A DNA stretch of 64,000 nt from Cellulophaga lytica DSM 7489. GTDB lineage: Bacteria > Bacteroidota > Bacteroidia > Flavobacteriales > Flavobacteriaceae. Position 1 is the first letter of the stretch. Each line of letters begins with the position of its first letter. The notes under the pieces are model-generated. The model was given only the letters and a program-made list of their open reading frames with translations, did no database searches and was not told the origin of the DNA. Made by a program: the position numbers and the translations under genes. Below, one piece after another: positions 1-7,626 of this stretch. The stretch covers positions 918,501-982,500 of the forward strand of contig NC_015167.1 in NCBI RefSeq assembly GCF_000190595.1, in the 5' to 3' direction.

Positions 1-1374
1 CTTTACACTACCACCAACCCAACATTTAAAGCTAACTGTTTTGCCTTGCATGTTGTTAGAAAAAATATCTGTTTTAGTAGGCGCTCTTTGCAAGTATCTA
101 CTAGCAGCAGATTTTGCAGTAGAACCTAATGATGGGTCTACTCTACCTGCTTTTCTTGCTAATTCTGCAGCTTTCCAGTTTACAGCTAATTTTTCAAATT
201 TAGTAGAACCACAATCGTTAGCACTACTAGACACTAAGCTCGCCATTAATAAGTAAGCTTTTCCGTTAGATGGGTTTGCTTGTAATGACTTGTTAGCATA
301 TTTGTAAGATGTAGACTTGCTAATTCTGCTATACCTAGCTGCAATTTTGTATAGAATATCTGCCTTTTTGTAAGGATCTGTCTCTAACTCACTAGCTTGT
401 GTAAAATCACTTAATGCACCTTTACTATCACCTGCTTTTAGTTTTAAAGAAGCTGAGTATAAGTAAGCACTTGCAGATGGCTCCATTGCCAATTGCTTTT
501 CAAATAATTTTTTAAACATTGGAGAATCTAAACAATCTTTAGAATACATTCTTCCTACTGCTCTTTTTACCCATTTAAGGTCATTTTGCTTGGCCTCAAA
601 GTTTTTCTCATATAATGGTATTAAGTTTTCACAATTAGCTAAATCTCCTAATTTAGAGTCTATACTAGCAGATACTTTACCATAGTTACCAGAGTTTGCA
701 CTGTAAACTCTTAAGTTATTAGCTTCTTTTTTAGTAATTGTACCCGCATCTTCCTTAGCTAACAATGTACTAATTTTAGCAGTTAAAGCTTTGTTATCTT
801 CTTCAATTTTTTCTGTTACATCATCATATACATCAAAAACAGTTTGTAACTCCTCTTTACCAGCTTTATGCAGGTCTACAAGGCTAGAAAAATATAAGTA
901 TAATGCTTTTACACTTTTAAAGTGAGCTCTATCTTCTGTAAAAGCTGTTTTTAACGCAGCATAATCTTCTTCATCAGTAGACATTTTGTTATCATACTTT
1001 AACAATTGCTTGTCTATGATTACTTCTGCCTTAGATGTTTTTGTAGGATAATATTTAATGTAATTATCATACAAGCCTAATAACATATTTATAAACTCAG
1101 TTTTTTCTGCTCCTGAAGTATTTTTTATTTTATGCTTTAAAATACGCTCTCCGTACTGAAAATTTGCTTGATGATAATCTGGGCATACATCATAAACTTT
1201 TTTCCAAGGTCCGTATGCAGCATCATAATTTTTAACTTTTGCATCCTGTGCATATAATTGAAAGTTATTTGAGCATTCCGACTTATCAACTGTAGCAGCA
1301 GCTGTTTCCTGAGCATAGCTTACACCCATAACGCTTATAAAAGCAATCGCTATAAAGTAAAGTTTCTTTTTCAT
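1..1374 (-). CDS. Secreted TPR-type repeat protein (3' end cut by window edge)
   Basis: The reading frame is open from an ATG at 1374 to base 1, so at least 458 residues are present and the C-terminus lies outside the window. Residues 1-21 form a signal peptide (MKKKLYFIAIAF..., ending near SYA-Q). The rest is helical. Pairs such as PSASAYLYSASLKLKAGD followed by KADILYKIAARYSR look like tetratricopeptide units in the C-terminal half. It lies 37 bp downstream of the outer-membrane barrel gene and 3' of coaX, so the three are probably one transcript. Proteins of this kind are common beside coaX and lipopolysaccharide-export genes in flavobacteria. I infer a periplasmic or outer-membrane scaffolding role and recognise no enzyme motif. 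Confidence 0.8.
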   Translation of the reverse strand, partial: MKKKLYFIAIAFISVMGVSYAQETAAATVDKSECSNNFQLYAQDAKVKNYDAAYGPWKKVYDVCPDYHQANFQYGERILKHKIKNTSGAEKTEFINMLLGLYDNYIKYYPTKTSKAEVIIDKQLLKYDNKMSTDEEDYAALKTAFTEDRAHFKSVKALYLYFSSLVDLHKAGKEELQTVFDVYDDVTEKIEEDNKALTAKISTLLAKEDAGTITKKEANNLRVYSANSGNYGKVSASIDSKLGDLANCENLIPLYEKNFEAKQNDLKWVKRAVGRMYSKDCLDSPMFKKLFEKQLAMEPSASAYLYSASLKLKAGDSKGALSDFTQASELETDPYKKADILYKIAARYSRISKSTSYKYANKSLQANPSNGKAYLLMASLVSSSANDCGSTKFEKLAVNWKAAELARKAGRVDPSLGSTAKSAASRYLQRAPTKTDIFSNNMQGKTVSFKCWVGGSVK

Positions 1375-1411
1375 CTTAATTGGTTTTTATTATTAATGGT
1401 TATAAACTTTT

Positions 1412-2689
1412 TTAATTTATTGTTCTTTTTCTAAACCACTTAGAATTTAGAGATATTCCTAGGTTAACTTTAAAATAGTTTTCCTGAATAAGGTCTGCAT
1501 TTGTTGTTCCTCTTTTTCCTATTTCAAAACCTATGTTAATATTAGAAAAAGGATCGTTAACTGCATTCAATGGTAGTCCTAACCCAAAAGTTATGCCAAA
1601 GTCTTTAATATCTTCATTATTAACAACCATACCGGTGTTCTCAAATCTTGCACCTGCTCTGTATGTTATTCTTTTATAGTAACTTGTAAAAGAAGTATAA
1701 TCTGGTATATAAAAACCACCAAAAGCAATTTTAGAAGCATTTTTGTACGTTAAATTACCTACTGTAAAAAATGGGGCTCTGTAATCTTCTAAGTTTTGCG
1801 CACTATATTCTGTACCAATAAACCATTTTCTATCTTGACCAAATCCTAAACCAACTGTAGTTGTTGTTGGTATTGTAACACCTCTGTTAGCTAAACCTGC
1901 ATTATCTAAGTCTACTTCTATAGTTTCTATTTCTTGTCCTGTACTAGATGAAAAAGAACCAATAGTTTTTGTGTTCTCTGAAGATAGGTTATTCTGTGTT
2001 TCTACACCAAAATAAGTATTCATTCTTATTTTATCTGTAAGCATTGGAGTGTAATTAGCAGATATTTTAAAGTTTGCTCCGTTTACTCTAGAGTTTCTAA
2101 AGTCAAAAGTACCATATTGTACATCTTCCACGTCTTGCACTCTTCTACTGTCTACAACACCAAAATAATAATTAGCAGTAACACCAACCGTAAAATCTTC
2201 TATTACTTTAACTCCTGCTGAGAAAAAAACCGAATTTACACCGCCATCTCCAGAAAAAACGTTTGTAATTTCTCCGTTGTCTGCGCTTGTAAAGCTTTCC
2301 TCTATTTCGTAACCAGAAGAAGTAAATGGCTTTATACCAAAACCTACACCCAACCTGTCATCAATAATTGGAAAACCAATTGCTAAATAATCTAAATTAG
2401 TTACAGATGAGTTATCTGATAAATTTTGCCCTTTAAAGTTTATATCTTTTCTAGATAAAGAAGCAGTGTATGTAGTTTGTCTTAACCTAGCATAAGCCGC
2501 TGGGTTATTTAGGTTTATATGTATACTATCTGCATACATACTAATACCACCCATCATTTGATTTTCTACTGAACCTATAGATCTTAAATCTCCAATTCCA
2601 AAATAAGAGTATGGAGAAACTGTGCCGTTTTGAGCGTAAATAGTACCTGCCATACAGCATACTATTGCAATAATTATTTTTCTTATCAT
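1412..2689 (-). CDS. Outer-membrane beta-barrel protein
   Basis: A 425-residue protein with a clear signal peptide (MIRKIIIAIVCCMAGTIYA-Q). The mature part is made of alternating, aromatic-rich strands with repeated Gly/Asn turns and ends in a strand typical of barrels (NLGISLNSKWFRKR). The start of the mature part (NGTVSPYSYFGIGDL) and the motif NPAAYA resemble FadL/PorV-like flavobacterial barrels. Its ATG abuts the coaX stop codon, so it is probably translated from the coaX transcript. The substrate cannot be named from sequence. Confidence 0.75.
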   Translation of the reverse strand: MIRKIIIAIVCCMAGTIYAQNGTVSPYSYFGIGDLRSIGSVENQMMGGISMYADSIHINLNNPAAYARLRQTTYTASLSRKDINFKGQNLSDNSSVTNLDYLAIGFPIIDDRLGVGFGIKPFTSSGYEIEESFTSADNGEITNVFSGDGGVNSVFFSAGVKVIEDFTVGVTANYYFGVVDSRRVQDVEDVQYGTFDFRNSRVNGANFKISANYTPMLTDKIRMNTYFGVETQNNLSSENTKTIGSFSSSTGQEIETIEVDLDNAGLANRGVTIPTTTTVGLGFGQDRKWFIGTEYSAQNLEDYRAPFFTVGNLTYKNASKIAFGGFYIPDYTSFTSYYKRITYRAGARFENTGMVVNNEDIKDFGITFGLGLPLNAVNDPFSNINIGFEIGKRGTTNADLIQENYFKVNLGISLNSKWFRKRTIN

Positions 2690-3418
2690 TTAGTCTTTGT
2701 TGTATTCCAGCAAATAATTAAGTCCGTCAAGGAGAAAATTGGAATGCGCAAATATGGTATTTTTTAATCGTTTTGACAAAAAATGAGCGTCGCCGCCTGT
2801 TAAAATAACTGTTAAATCTGCAAATCTAACCTTATATTCTTTAATTACACCATCAATTTCTAAACAAATTCCATTAATTACACCACTTTTCATGCAAGAT
2901 GTTGTAGAATTCCCAATTAACTCAATTTCACCATTTTTATCTAATAATGGCAATTTAGCCGTTTGATTATGCATAGCTTTAAATCTCATTGCTACACCAG
3001 GTGATATAGCTCCCCCTAAATAAGCGCCGTTTTTATCTATAAAATCATACGTAACACAAGTACCTGCATCTATAACCAAAGTATTCTCACTTGCATTATT
3101 ATAAAACGCTGCTGTAGCAAGTGCAATACGGTCTACTCCTAATGTCTTTGGGGTACTATATAAGTTTTTAAAAGGTATTTTGGTTAGCGCACTTAAAGTG
3201 TGCACATTACAGTACACGGCAAGCTTAGTAACCTCTTCTTCACCTAAAAAACCAACAGATGAAACAATAGCATCTTTAATATCTGGATAGGCCAAAAAAG
3301 TTTCTTTTACTAAATCTAAAAAATTTTTAAGCACTACGGCATCAGAAAAAACAAGTTGTTTTCCTTTGTAAACCGCTAGTTTTACTGAGGTATTCCCTGC
3401 ATCAACAATTAAATTCAT
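2690..3418 (-). CDS. coaX: Type III pantothenate kinase
   Basis: CoaX phosphorylates pantothenate in the first step of coenzyme A synthesis in the cytoplasm. At 242 residues it has the usual length. Motifs of the type III (ASKHA-fold) family are in order: phosphate-1 loop DAGNT at 6-10, the GVDR box at 94-97 carrying the catalytic Asp96, the second phosphate motif DAGTCVTYD at 117-125 with YLGGAISPGV after it, and GGDA near the C-terminus. It is first gene of a minus-strand set with the barrel and TPR genes. The 55 bp upstream are AT-rich and lead into the tRNA-Phe promoter on the other strand. Confidence 0.95.
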   Translation of the reverse strand: MNLIVDAGNTSVKLAVYKGKQLVFSDAVVLKNFLDLVKETFLAYPDIKDAIVSSVGFLGEEEVTKLAVYCNVHTLSALTKIPFKNLYSTPKTLGVDRIALATAAFYNNASENTLVIDAGTCVTYDFIDKNGAYLGGAISPGVAMRFKAMHNQTAKLPLLDKNGEIELIGNSTTSCMKSGVINGICLEIDGVIKEYKVRFADLTVILTGGDAHFLSKRLKNTIFAHSNFLLDGLNYLLEYNKD

Positions 3419-3471
3419 TTTACAAATATTATAAATATTAAAAAAAGTTTAATCTTTTTTTCAATTTTTGT

Positions 3472-3501
3472 TTGGATATACGAAAATAGAAATTATATTT
3501 G
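3472..3501 (+). promoter_or_regulatory. Bacteroidota sigma-A promoter of tRNA-Phe
   Basis: TTG at 3472-3474 is followed after 19 bases by TATATTTG at 3494-3501. This fits the Bacteroidota -33/-7 consensus (TTG, then TANNTTTG). The tRNA 5' end is at 3519. The tRNA-Asp gene later in the window has the same arrangement with the same 19-base spacing. Confidence 0.8.
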
Positions 3502-3518
3502 CACCCGCTTAACGGCAT

Positions 3519-3591
3519 GGTGCCTTAGCTCAGTTGGTAGAGCAATGGACTGAAAATCCATGTGTCCCTGGTTCGATTCCTGGAGGCACCA
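3519..3591 (+). tRNA. tRNA-Phe (anticodon GAA)
   Basis: The acceptor stem GGTGCCT (3519-3525) pairs with AGGCACC (3584-3590), with discriminator A at 3591. The D-arm is GCTCAGTTGGTAGAGC, the anticodon loop CTGAAAA carries GAA, and the T-arm contains GGTTCGATTCC. It is 73 nt long and CCA is not encoded. The 3' half is partly copied about 375 bp downstream. Confidence 0.97.
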
Positions 3592-3728
3592 CTTTAAAAA
3601 CCCGATCAGAAATGTTCGGGTTTTTTCTTTTCTTTACCCTATGCAACAGCACTTTATCTATTTTCTTTACAGTAAATCTATTGATAGATTCTATATTGGA
3701 GAAACTTCTAATCTTAAAAATAGGTTAA
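3580..3728 (+). repeat. 149-bp direct repeat, copy 1
   Basis: This copy runs from the last bases of the tRNA-Phe T-arm and acceptor stem through the terminator into codon 29 of the GIY-YIG gene. It matches 3955-4103 with only two differences (A3651/T4026, and T/G in the phrase TAATCTT/TAAGCTT). Confidence 0.95.
3601..3626 (+). terminator. Rho-independent terminator after tRNA-Phe
   Basis: The stem CCCGA (3601-3605) pairs with TCGGG (3616-3620), followed by six T. A second identical copy occurs inside the downstream duplication, with its CCCGA starting at 3976. Confidence 0.85.
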
Positions 3729-3928
3729 TTCTACACCAAAAACAGCATTACAAAGGCAGCTTCACTAAAAGTGCTAAAGATTGGGAAATTGTATTCTCAA
3801 AAAAATGCGACTCTAAACAAGATGCTCTTTTTCTTGAAAAATTTATTAAAAGAATGAAAAGCAAAAAGTTTATTTTAAAAGTGATTAAAAATCCTGAAAT
3901 TTTAGACGATATATTAAACAATAAATAG
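3641..3928 (+). CDS. Small GIY-YIG nuclease family protein
   Basis: A 95-residue single-domain protein starting at ATG 3641. It shows the family's first motif as IYFLYSKSIDRFYIGET (GIY realised as IYF, YIG as YIG at 18-20), then LKNRLILHQ, matching the conserved Arg/His helix. A Lys-rich segment with a Glu (LFLEKFIKRMKSKK) follows and fits the UPF0213/YhbQ-like subgroup. The family hydrolyses phosphodiesters, but the function of these small stand-alone members is largely unknown. The gene starts only 14 bp after the tRNA terminator T-run, so it has no obvious promoter of its own. It is followed by a second, broken copy of its 5' end. Confidence 0.85.
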   Translation: MQQHFIYFLYSKSIDRFYIGETSNLKNRLILHQKQHYKGSFTKSAKDWEIVFSKKCDSKQDALFLEKFIKRMKSKKFILKVIKNPEILDDILNNK

Positions 3929-3938
3929 CCCCTGGTTC

Positions 3939-3954
3939 TCCCGAAGCGTCGGGA
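3939..3954. repeat. Perfect 16-base hairpin inside the duplicated tRNA T-arm
   Basis: TCCCGA (3939-3944) and TCGGGA (3949-3954) pair around an AGCG loop. The hairpin replaces the GATTC of the T-loop between the copied CCCTGGTTC (3930-3938) and CTGGAGGCACC (3955 on). It is GC-rich against an AT-rich background, as expected for a small REP-like insertion. Confidence 0.8.
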
Positions 3955-4103
3955 CTGGAGGCACCACTTTAAAAACCCGATCAGAAATGTTCGGGTTTTT
4001 TCTTTTCTTTACCCTATGCAACAGCTCTTTATCTATTTTCTTTACAGTAAATCTATTGATAGATTCTATATTGGAGAAACTTCTAAGCTTAAAAATAGGT
4101 TAA
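3955..4103 (+). repeat. 149-bp direct repeat, copy 2
   Basis: A second copy of the tRNA-Phe 3' end, its terminator and the first 29 codons of the GIY-YIG gene, differing at two positions from 3580-3728. Similarity stops abruptly at 4103, where the sequence turns to unrelated AT-rich DNA. Confidence 0.95.
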
Positions 4104-4105
4104 AA
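4016..4105 (+). pseudogene. Truncated GIY-YIG gene copy
   Basis: The ATG and first 29 codons of the GIY-YIG gene are repeated here (MQQLFIYFLYSK..., YIGETSKLKNRL), but the remainder of the domain is missing. The frame runs on without a stop into the rhodanese gene, so automatic annotation would give a false 230-residue fusion. The catalytic region is incomplete, so I treat it as a remnant. Confidence 0.8.
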
Positions 4106-4210
4106 AATACACTGCCCCTTTATTTTTTTCTTAAACCAAGCATTATTTTATTTTTTAATGGTTTTATAACAATAGACAAAAACTTATCTTTACCTAAAAT
4201 ACGTTTACTT

Positions 4211-4708
4211 GTGATAAAAAAACCTACATTATACATTGTTCTTTTTTTACTGATATCATTTTTAGGATCTGCACAACCAACAATAAAAAAACTACTTAAA
4301 AAAAATAACACAGAGAGTGTCACATACATTTCTGTAGACTCACTTTTAACTAAAAAAAATGTAGTTTTATTAGATACAAGAGAAGAAATTGAATTTAATA
4401 TTAGTCATATTAAAAATGCAATTTGTGTTGGCTATGATTTTTTTGACATCAACAAAGTAACATCTGAAATACAAAATAAAGACACCGAGATTATAGTATA
4501 TTGCTCTATTGGCATACGCTCTGAAGATATTGGAGAAAAACTAATTGCAGCTGGCTATACCAATGTAAAAAACCTATACGGAGGTATTTTTATGTGGAAA
4601 AACAACAATAATCCCATTTACAACAATAACAACTCGATAACAAATAAATTACATACACACAGTAAGTATTGGTCTAAATTAGTGACCAATGCCGAGAAAA
4701 TTTATTAA
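4211..4708 (+). CDS. Exported rhodanese-like domain protein
   Basis: I chose the GTG start at 4211 because it gives a 166-residue protein with a clean signal peptide (IKKPTLYIVLFLLISFLGSA-Q). Upstream codons belong to the GIY-YIG remnant. The rhodanese fold is visible: VLLDTREEIEFNISHIKNA, then IIVYCSIGIRSEDIGEKL with active-site Cys in the YCSIGIRS loop, then GYTNVKNLYGGIFMW. The protein probably works in the periplasm, handling a sulfane-sulfur or arsenate-like oxyanion. The 3' end overlaps the next gene by 20 bp, so the two are co-transcribed with the glycosyltransferase/PNP/DUF547 set. An upstream TATCTTTA could be the -7 box. Confidence 0.8.
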   Translation: MIKKPTLYIVLFLLISFLGSAQPTIKKLLKKNNTESVTYISVDSLLTKKNVVLLDTREEIEFNISHIKNAICVGYDFFDINKVTSEIQNKDTEIIVYCSIGIRSEDIGEKLIAAGYTNVKNLYGGIFMWKNNNNPIYNNNNSITNKLHTHSKYWSKLVTNAEKIY

Positions 4709-5342
4709 TTATATTTTGAACAAATTGAATAAAAACTTACTGTTAATTTTTACAAGAAACCCAGAACTAGGAAAATGCAAAACACGTTTAGCAGCTAAAA
4801 CCGGAGACAAAATTGCTTTAGATATTTACAAATTTTTATTGAACCACACTATTGCTATTACTCAAAATTTAAATGCAGACAAACAAGTACACTACTCTGT
4901 AGCCATTAGAGATAATGACATTTGGAGCAATAATATTTATCATAAAAAATTACAAAATGGTAACGATCTTGGTAGCCGTATGATGAATGCTTTTAAGCAA
5001 GGTTTTGCAGATGGTTACAAAAATATTATTATTATTGGAAGCGATTTATTTGATATAACCACAACAGATATAGAAAATGCTTTTGACCATTTACTTAAAA
5101 ATGATTTTGTTATAGGCCCAGCAACTGATGGCGGTTATTATTTATTAGGAATGAAAAAACTTAATAGTTCGGTTTTTAAAAATAAAGATTGGGGAACCAA
5201 TACTGTGCTTAAAGACACACTAAATAACTTAAAAGACGAAAAAATAAAGTTACTTGAAGCAAAAAACGATGTTGATTATTATGAAGATATAAAAGACATT
5301 GATGCTTTTAAACCTTTTTTAAAAAACATAAAAAATGATTAA
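4689..5342 (+). CDS. CofC-like glycosyltransferase/nucleotidyltransferase (TIGR04282/DUF2064 type)
   Basis: A 217-residue protein of the nucleotide-diphospho-sugar transferase fold. The signature LLIFTRNPELGKCKTRLA near the start resembles the NTP-binding loop of CofC/MobA proteins. It is followed by LGSRMMNAFKQGF, IIIGSDLFDIT and GPATDGGYYLLGM. TIGR04282 proteins are known as 'transferase 1, rSAM/selenodomain-associated', now often named arsenosugar-biosynthesis glycosyltransferases. The only ATG (4689) overlaps the rhodanese gene by 20 bp; a TTG at 4725 would give the more usual MNKNLLLIFTRN start. It overlaps the PNP gene by 8 bp. The activity of this family is not well established. Confidence 0.85.
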   Translation: MPRKFINYILNKLNKNLLLIFTRNPELGKCKTRLAAKTGDKIALDIYKFLLNHTIAITQNLNADKQVHYSVAIRDNDIWSNNIYHKKLQNGNDLGSRMMNAFKQGFADGYKNIIIIGSDLFDITTTDIENAFDHLLKNDFVIGPATDGGYYLLGMKKLNSSVFKNKDWGTNTVLKDTLNNLKDEKIKLLEAKNDVDYYEDIKDIDAFKPFLKNIKND

Positions 5343-6150
5343 ACAAGAAATTGAAGATTCTGTAGCGTATTTACAAAATAAAGGCTTTAACGCTCCCGAA
5401 ATTGGAATAGTTTTAGGTACTGGATTAGGAAATTTAGCAAATGAAATAGAAAATCCTATTGAGGCACATTACAATCATATTCCTTTTTTTCCTTTAGCAA
5501 CTGTAGAATTTCACTCAGGAAAATTAATTTATGGCACACTAGAAGGTAAAACAGTTGTTGTTATGCAAGGGCGTTTTCATATGTATGAGGGTTATGACCT
5601 GCAAGATGTTACCTATCCAATACGCGTAATGCACAAGCTTGGTATAAAAAAATTATTTATTTCTAATGCTGCCGGAGCTATTAACCTAAACTTTAAAAAA
5701 GGAGACATAATGTTATTAGAAGATCACATAAATCTTTTAGGGGGTTCTCCGCTAGCTTTTAAAGGTGTTTCTCAATTTGGTGAGCGTTTTGTTGATATGG
5801 GAAACCCGTATGACACTGAAATGAGCAACGCTATAAAAAACATTGCTAAAAAAGAGAATATAACTATGCACTCTGGTGTTTACGCAGCTGTACTAGGACC
5901 TCAACTAGAAACTAAAGCAGAATACAGAATGCTAAAAATTATTGGTGCAGATGCCGTAGGTATGAGTACAGTACCAGAAGTAATTGTGGCAAACCACTTA
6001 AAATTACCTATAGTAGCCGTTTCTGTCTTAACAGATGAGTGCGACCCAGATAATTTAGAGACTGCAGACATTAAAGAAATCATTAAAATAGCAAGTGAAA
6101 CTGAGCCTAAAATGATTAAGCTTTTTAGAGAATTACTTAAAACGTTGTAA
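5335..6150 (+). CDS. punA: Purine nucleoside phosphorylase
   Basis: This 271-residue protein belongs to the trimeric PNP/MTAP family, which splits purine nucleosides with phosphate. Visible motifs are GTGLG at 28-32, phosphate-binding FHSGK (His60), GRFHMYEGY at 79-87, NAAGA at 111-115, GPQLET at 188-193 with the purine Glu, and MSTVPE at 210-215. The base-recognition loop reads LTDECDP, with Asp at 234 where human PNP has Asn243 and MTAP has Asp; this could allow 6-aminopurines. It overlaps the glycosyltransferase gene by 8 bp, which ties it to that pathway as well as to general salvage. Confidence 0.92.
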   Translation: MIKQEIEDSVAYLQNKGFNAPEIGIVLGTGLGNLANEIENPIEAHYNHIPFFPLATVEFHSGKLIYGTLEGKTVVVMQGRFHMYEGYDLQDVTYPIRVMHKLGIKKLFISNAAGAINLNFKKGDIMLLEDHINLLGGSPLAFKGVSQFGERFVDMGNPYDTEMSNAIKNIAKKENITMHSGVYAAVLGPQLETKAEYRMLKIIGADAVGMSTVPEVIVANHLKLPIVAVSVLTDECDPDNLETADIKEIIKIASETEPKMIKLFRELLKTL

Positions 6151-6194
6151 GTTTTAAAACCTAAAAAAGACAAATTAAAAAAATACCTTTTAAC

Positions 6195-6941
6195 ATGGCT
6201 TATAAAATATCTGCAGTAGCAATACTTTTAACACTAGTTGGTTTCTTTTATTTTGGCTCAACTCCAAAAATTACTGAAAAAGCTTTTAACAAAGTTCCTA
6301 GTCACCAAAAGTGGAATGCTTTATTACAAAAAAATGTAAATACTAACGGAGACGTTAATTACAAAGCTTTTGTAAAAAACAAAGCAGAATTAGAGGCCTA
6401 TCTTAAACTATTGCAAGATAATTCTCCTGCCAAAAATTGGTCTAAAAACGATAAGCTTGCTTATTATATAAACCTTTATAATGCTGGCACTGTTAAACTA
6501 ATAGTAGACAACTACCCTGTTAAAAGCATTAAAGACATTAAGTCTCCTTGGGATAAAGAGGTAGTTGCCATTGGCAACAAAATGTATTCTTTAGGATATG
6601 TAGAACACAAAGTGTTACGTAAAATGAATGAACCTCGCATACATTTTGCCATTAACTGCGCATCTTACTCTTGCCCTAAATTAGTTAACAAGGCCTTTTT
6701 AGCAGATAGTATGGACGCACAGTTAAAAAGTGCGGCTATAGATTTTATTGCTGATAAAAAACGTAATGTTATTACCCCTAATAAAGTAGAATTGTCTGAA
6801 ATTTTTAAATGGTTTAAGAGTGATTTTACAGAGAACACAACCTTAGTTGGTTTTATAAACAAATACTCTGCAACACAAGTAAAAGATGGTGCCAAGGTTA
6901 AGTATATAGATTATAATTGGAGCTTAAATGAAGCAAAGTAA
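6195..6941 (+). CDS. DUF547 domain protein with N-terminal signal anchor
   Basis: A 248-residue protein. An N-terminal hydrophobic segment (about 3-21) is followed by a DUF547 domain with its usual landmarks: the alternating NKLAYYINLYNAGTVKLI helix, IGNKMYSLGYVEHKVLR, then HFAINCASYSCPKL with a conserved Cys pair, and the closing IFKWFKSDF. DUF547 proteins have no firm activity but are related to papain/transglutaminase-like folds. It lies 44 bp after PNP and overlaps the next glycosyltransferase by 14 bp. A paralogue is encoded at 12616-13335, and the two may act on the same envelope process. Confidence 0.85.
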   Translation: MAYKISAVAILLTLVGFFYFGSTPKITEKAFNKVPSHQKWNALLQKNVNTNGDVNYKAFVKNKAELEAYLKLLQDNSPAKNWSKNDKLAYYINLYNAGTVKLIVDNYPVKSIKDIKSPWDKEVVAIGNKMYSLGYVEHKVLRKMNEPRIHFAINCASYSCPKLVNKAFLADSMDAQLKSAAIDFIADKKRNVITPNKVELSEIFKWFKSDFTENTTLVGFINKYSATQVKDGAKVKYIDYNWSLNEAK

Positions 6942-7626
6942 GCTAAGCATTATAATACCCGTTTTAAATGAAGAGGCATCTATTGCTAAATTAATTAAAG
7001 AAATTAACACACGTAGCACATTTAAGCAAATAGACGAAATAATAGTAGTAGATGGTGGTAGTACAGATAATACTACCACTATTGCAACTAGTTTAAATGT
7101 TACTGTAATTTCTTCAGACAAAGGGCGTGCCAAGCAAATGAATACTGGTGCAAAAGCGGCTAACGGAGATATTCTTTATTTTTTACACGCAGACACTATT
7201 CCTCCTTATAATTTTGATTGTAAAATATTAGACTCTATTAGCAAAAACAACTTTGCTGGCAGCTTTAGAATGCAGTTTGACAGTGACAGTTTTTTTCTAA
7301 AATTTTTTGCTTGGTTTACTCGTATTAACCATAAAATTTGCAGAGGCGGTGATCAATCTTTATTTATTACCAAGGATTTATTTTTTAAACTAAATGGTTT
7401 TAATGAAGAATATATTATTTATGAAGATGGCGAGTTTATAGAGCGTTTATATAAAGCCACAAATTTTAGTGTAATACAAGACAAGGTAACTACATCTGCA
7501 CGTAAATACCAACAAAAAGGAATGGTAAAATTACAGTATCATTTTGGTGTTATTCACCTTAAAAAAATATTAGGTAAAACTCCGCAAGAATTACACAATT
7601 ATTACAAAAAAAACATAGCTAATTAG
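6928..7626 (+). CDS. Family 2 glycosyltransferase (TIGR04283 type)
   Basis: A 232-residue GT-A enzyme. It carries the nucleotide-sugar motif IIIPVLNEEASIAKLIKEI at the N-terminus, VVDGGSTDNT, the DxD region as LHADT, and the acceptor-side RGGDQSLFI plus YEDGEFIERL. The phrase KGRAKQMNTGAKAANGD is typical of TIGR04283, 'transferase 2, rSAM/selenodomain-associated'. It overlaps the DUF547 gene and is the last gene of this plus-strand set, converging with the amidase gene (4-bp overlap of the ends). The natural acceptor is unknown; with the TIGR04282 partner it suggests a specialised glycoside pathway. Confidence 0.88.
   Translation: MKQSKLSIIIPVLNEEASIAKLIKEINTRSTFKQIDEIIVVDGGSTDNTTTIATSLNVTVISSDKGRAKQMNTGAKAANGDILYFLHADTIPPYNFDCKILDSISKNNFAGSFRMQFDSDSFFLKFFAWFTRINHKICRGGDQSLFITKDLFFKLNGFNEEYIIYEDGEFIERLYKATNFSVIQDKVTTSARKYQQKGMVKLQYHFGVIHLKKILGKTPQELHNYYKKNIAN

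Noticed and set aside
41-256. Plus-strand open frame of 71 codons
   Set aside because: It is antisense to the signal-bearing TPR gene, which is open across the same span and continues beyond the window; no promoter or domain supports it.
3560-3640. Longer start for the GIY-YIG protein
   Set aside because: It would begin in the tRNA and pass through the terminator; the ATG at 3641 gives the natural domain start and is also the one that was duplicated.
3534-3728. Open frame starting inside tRNA-Phe
   Set aside because: Its first third is the tRNA sequence itself and the rest is out of frame with the GIY-YIG domain.
4120-4329. Minus-strand 69-codon frame with a lipobox-like start
   Set aside because: It is antisense to the rhodanese signal peptide; the apparent signal is the complement of a hydrophobic stretch.
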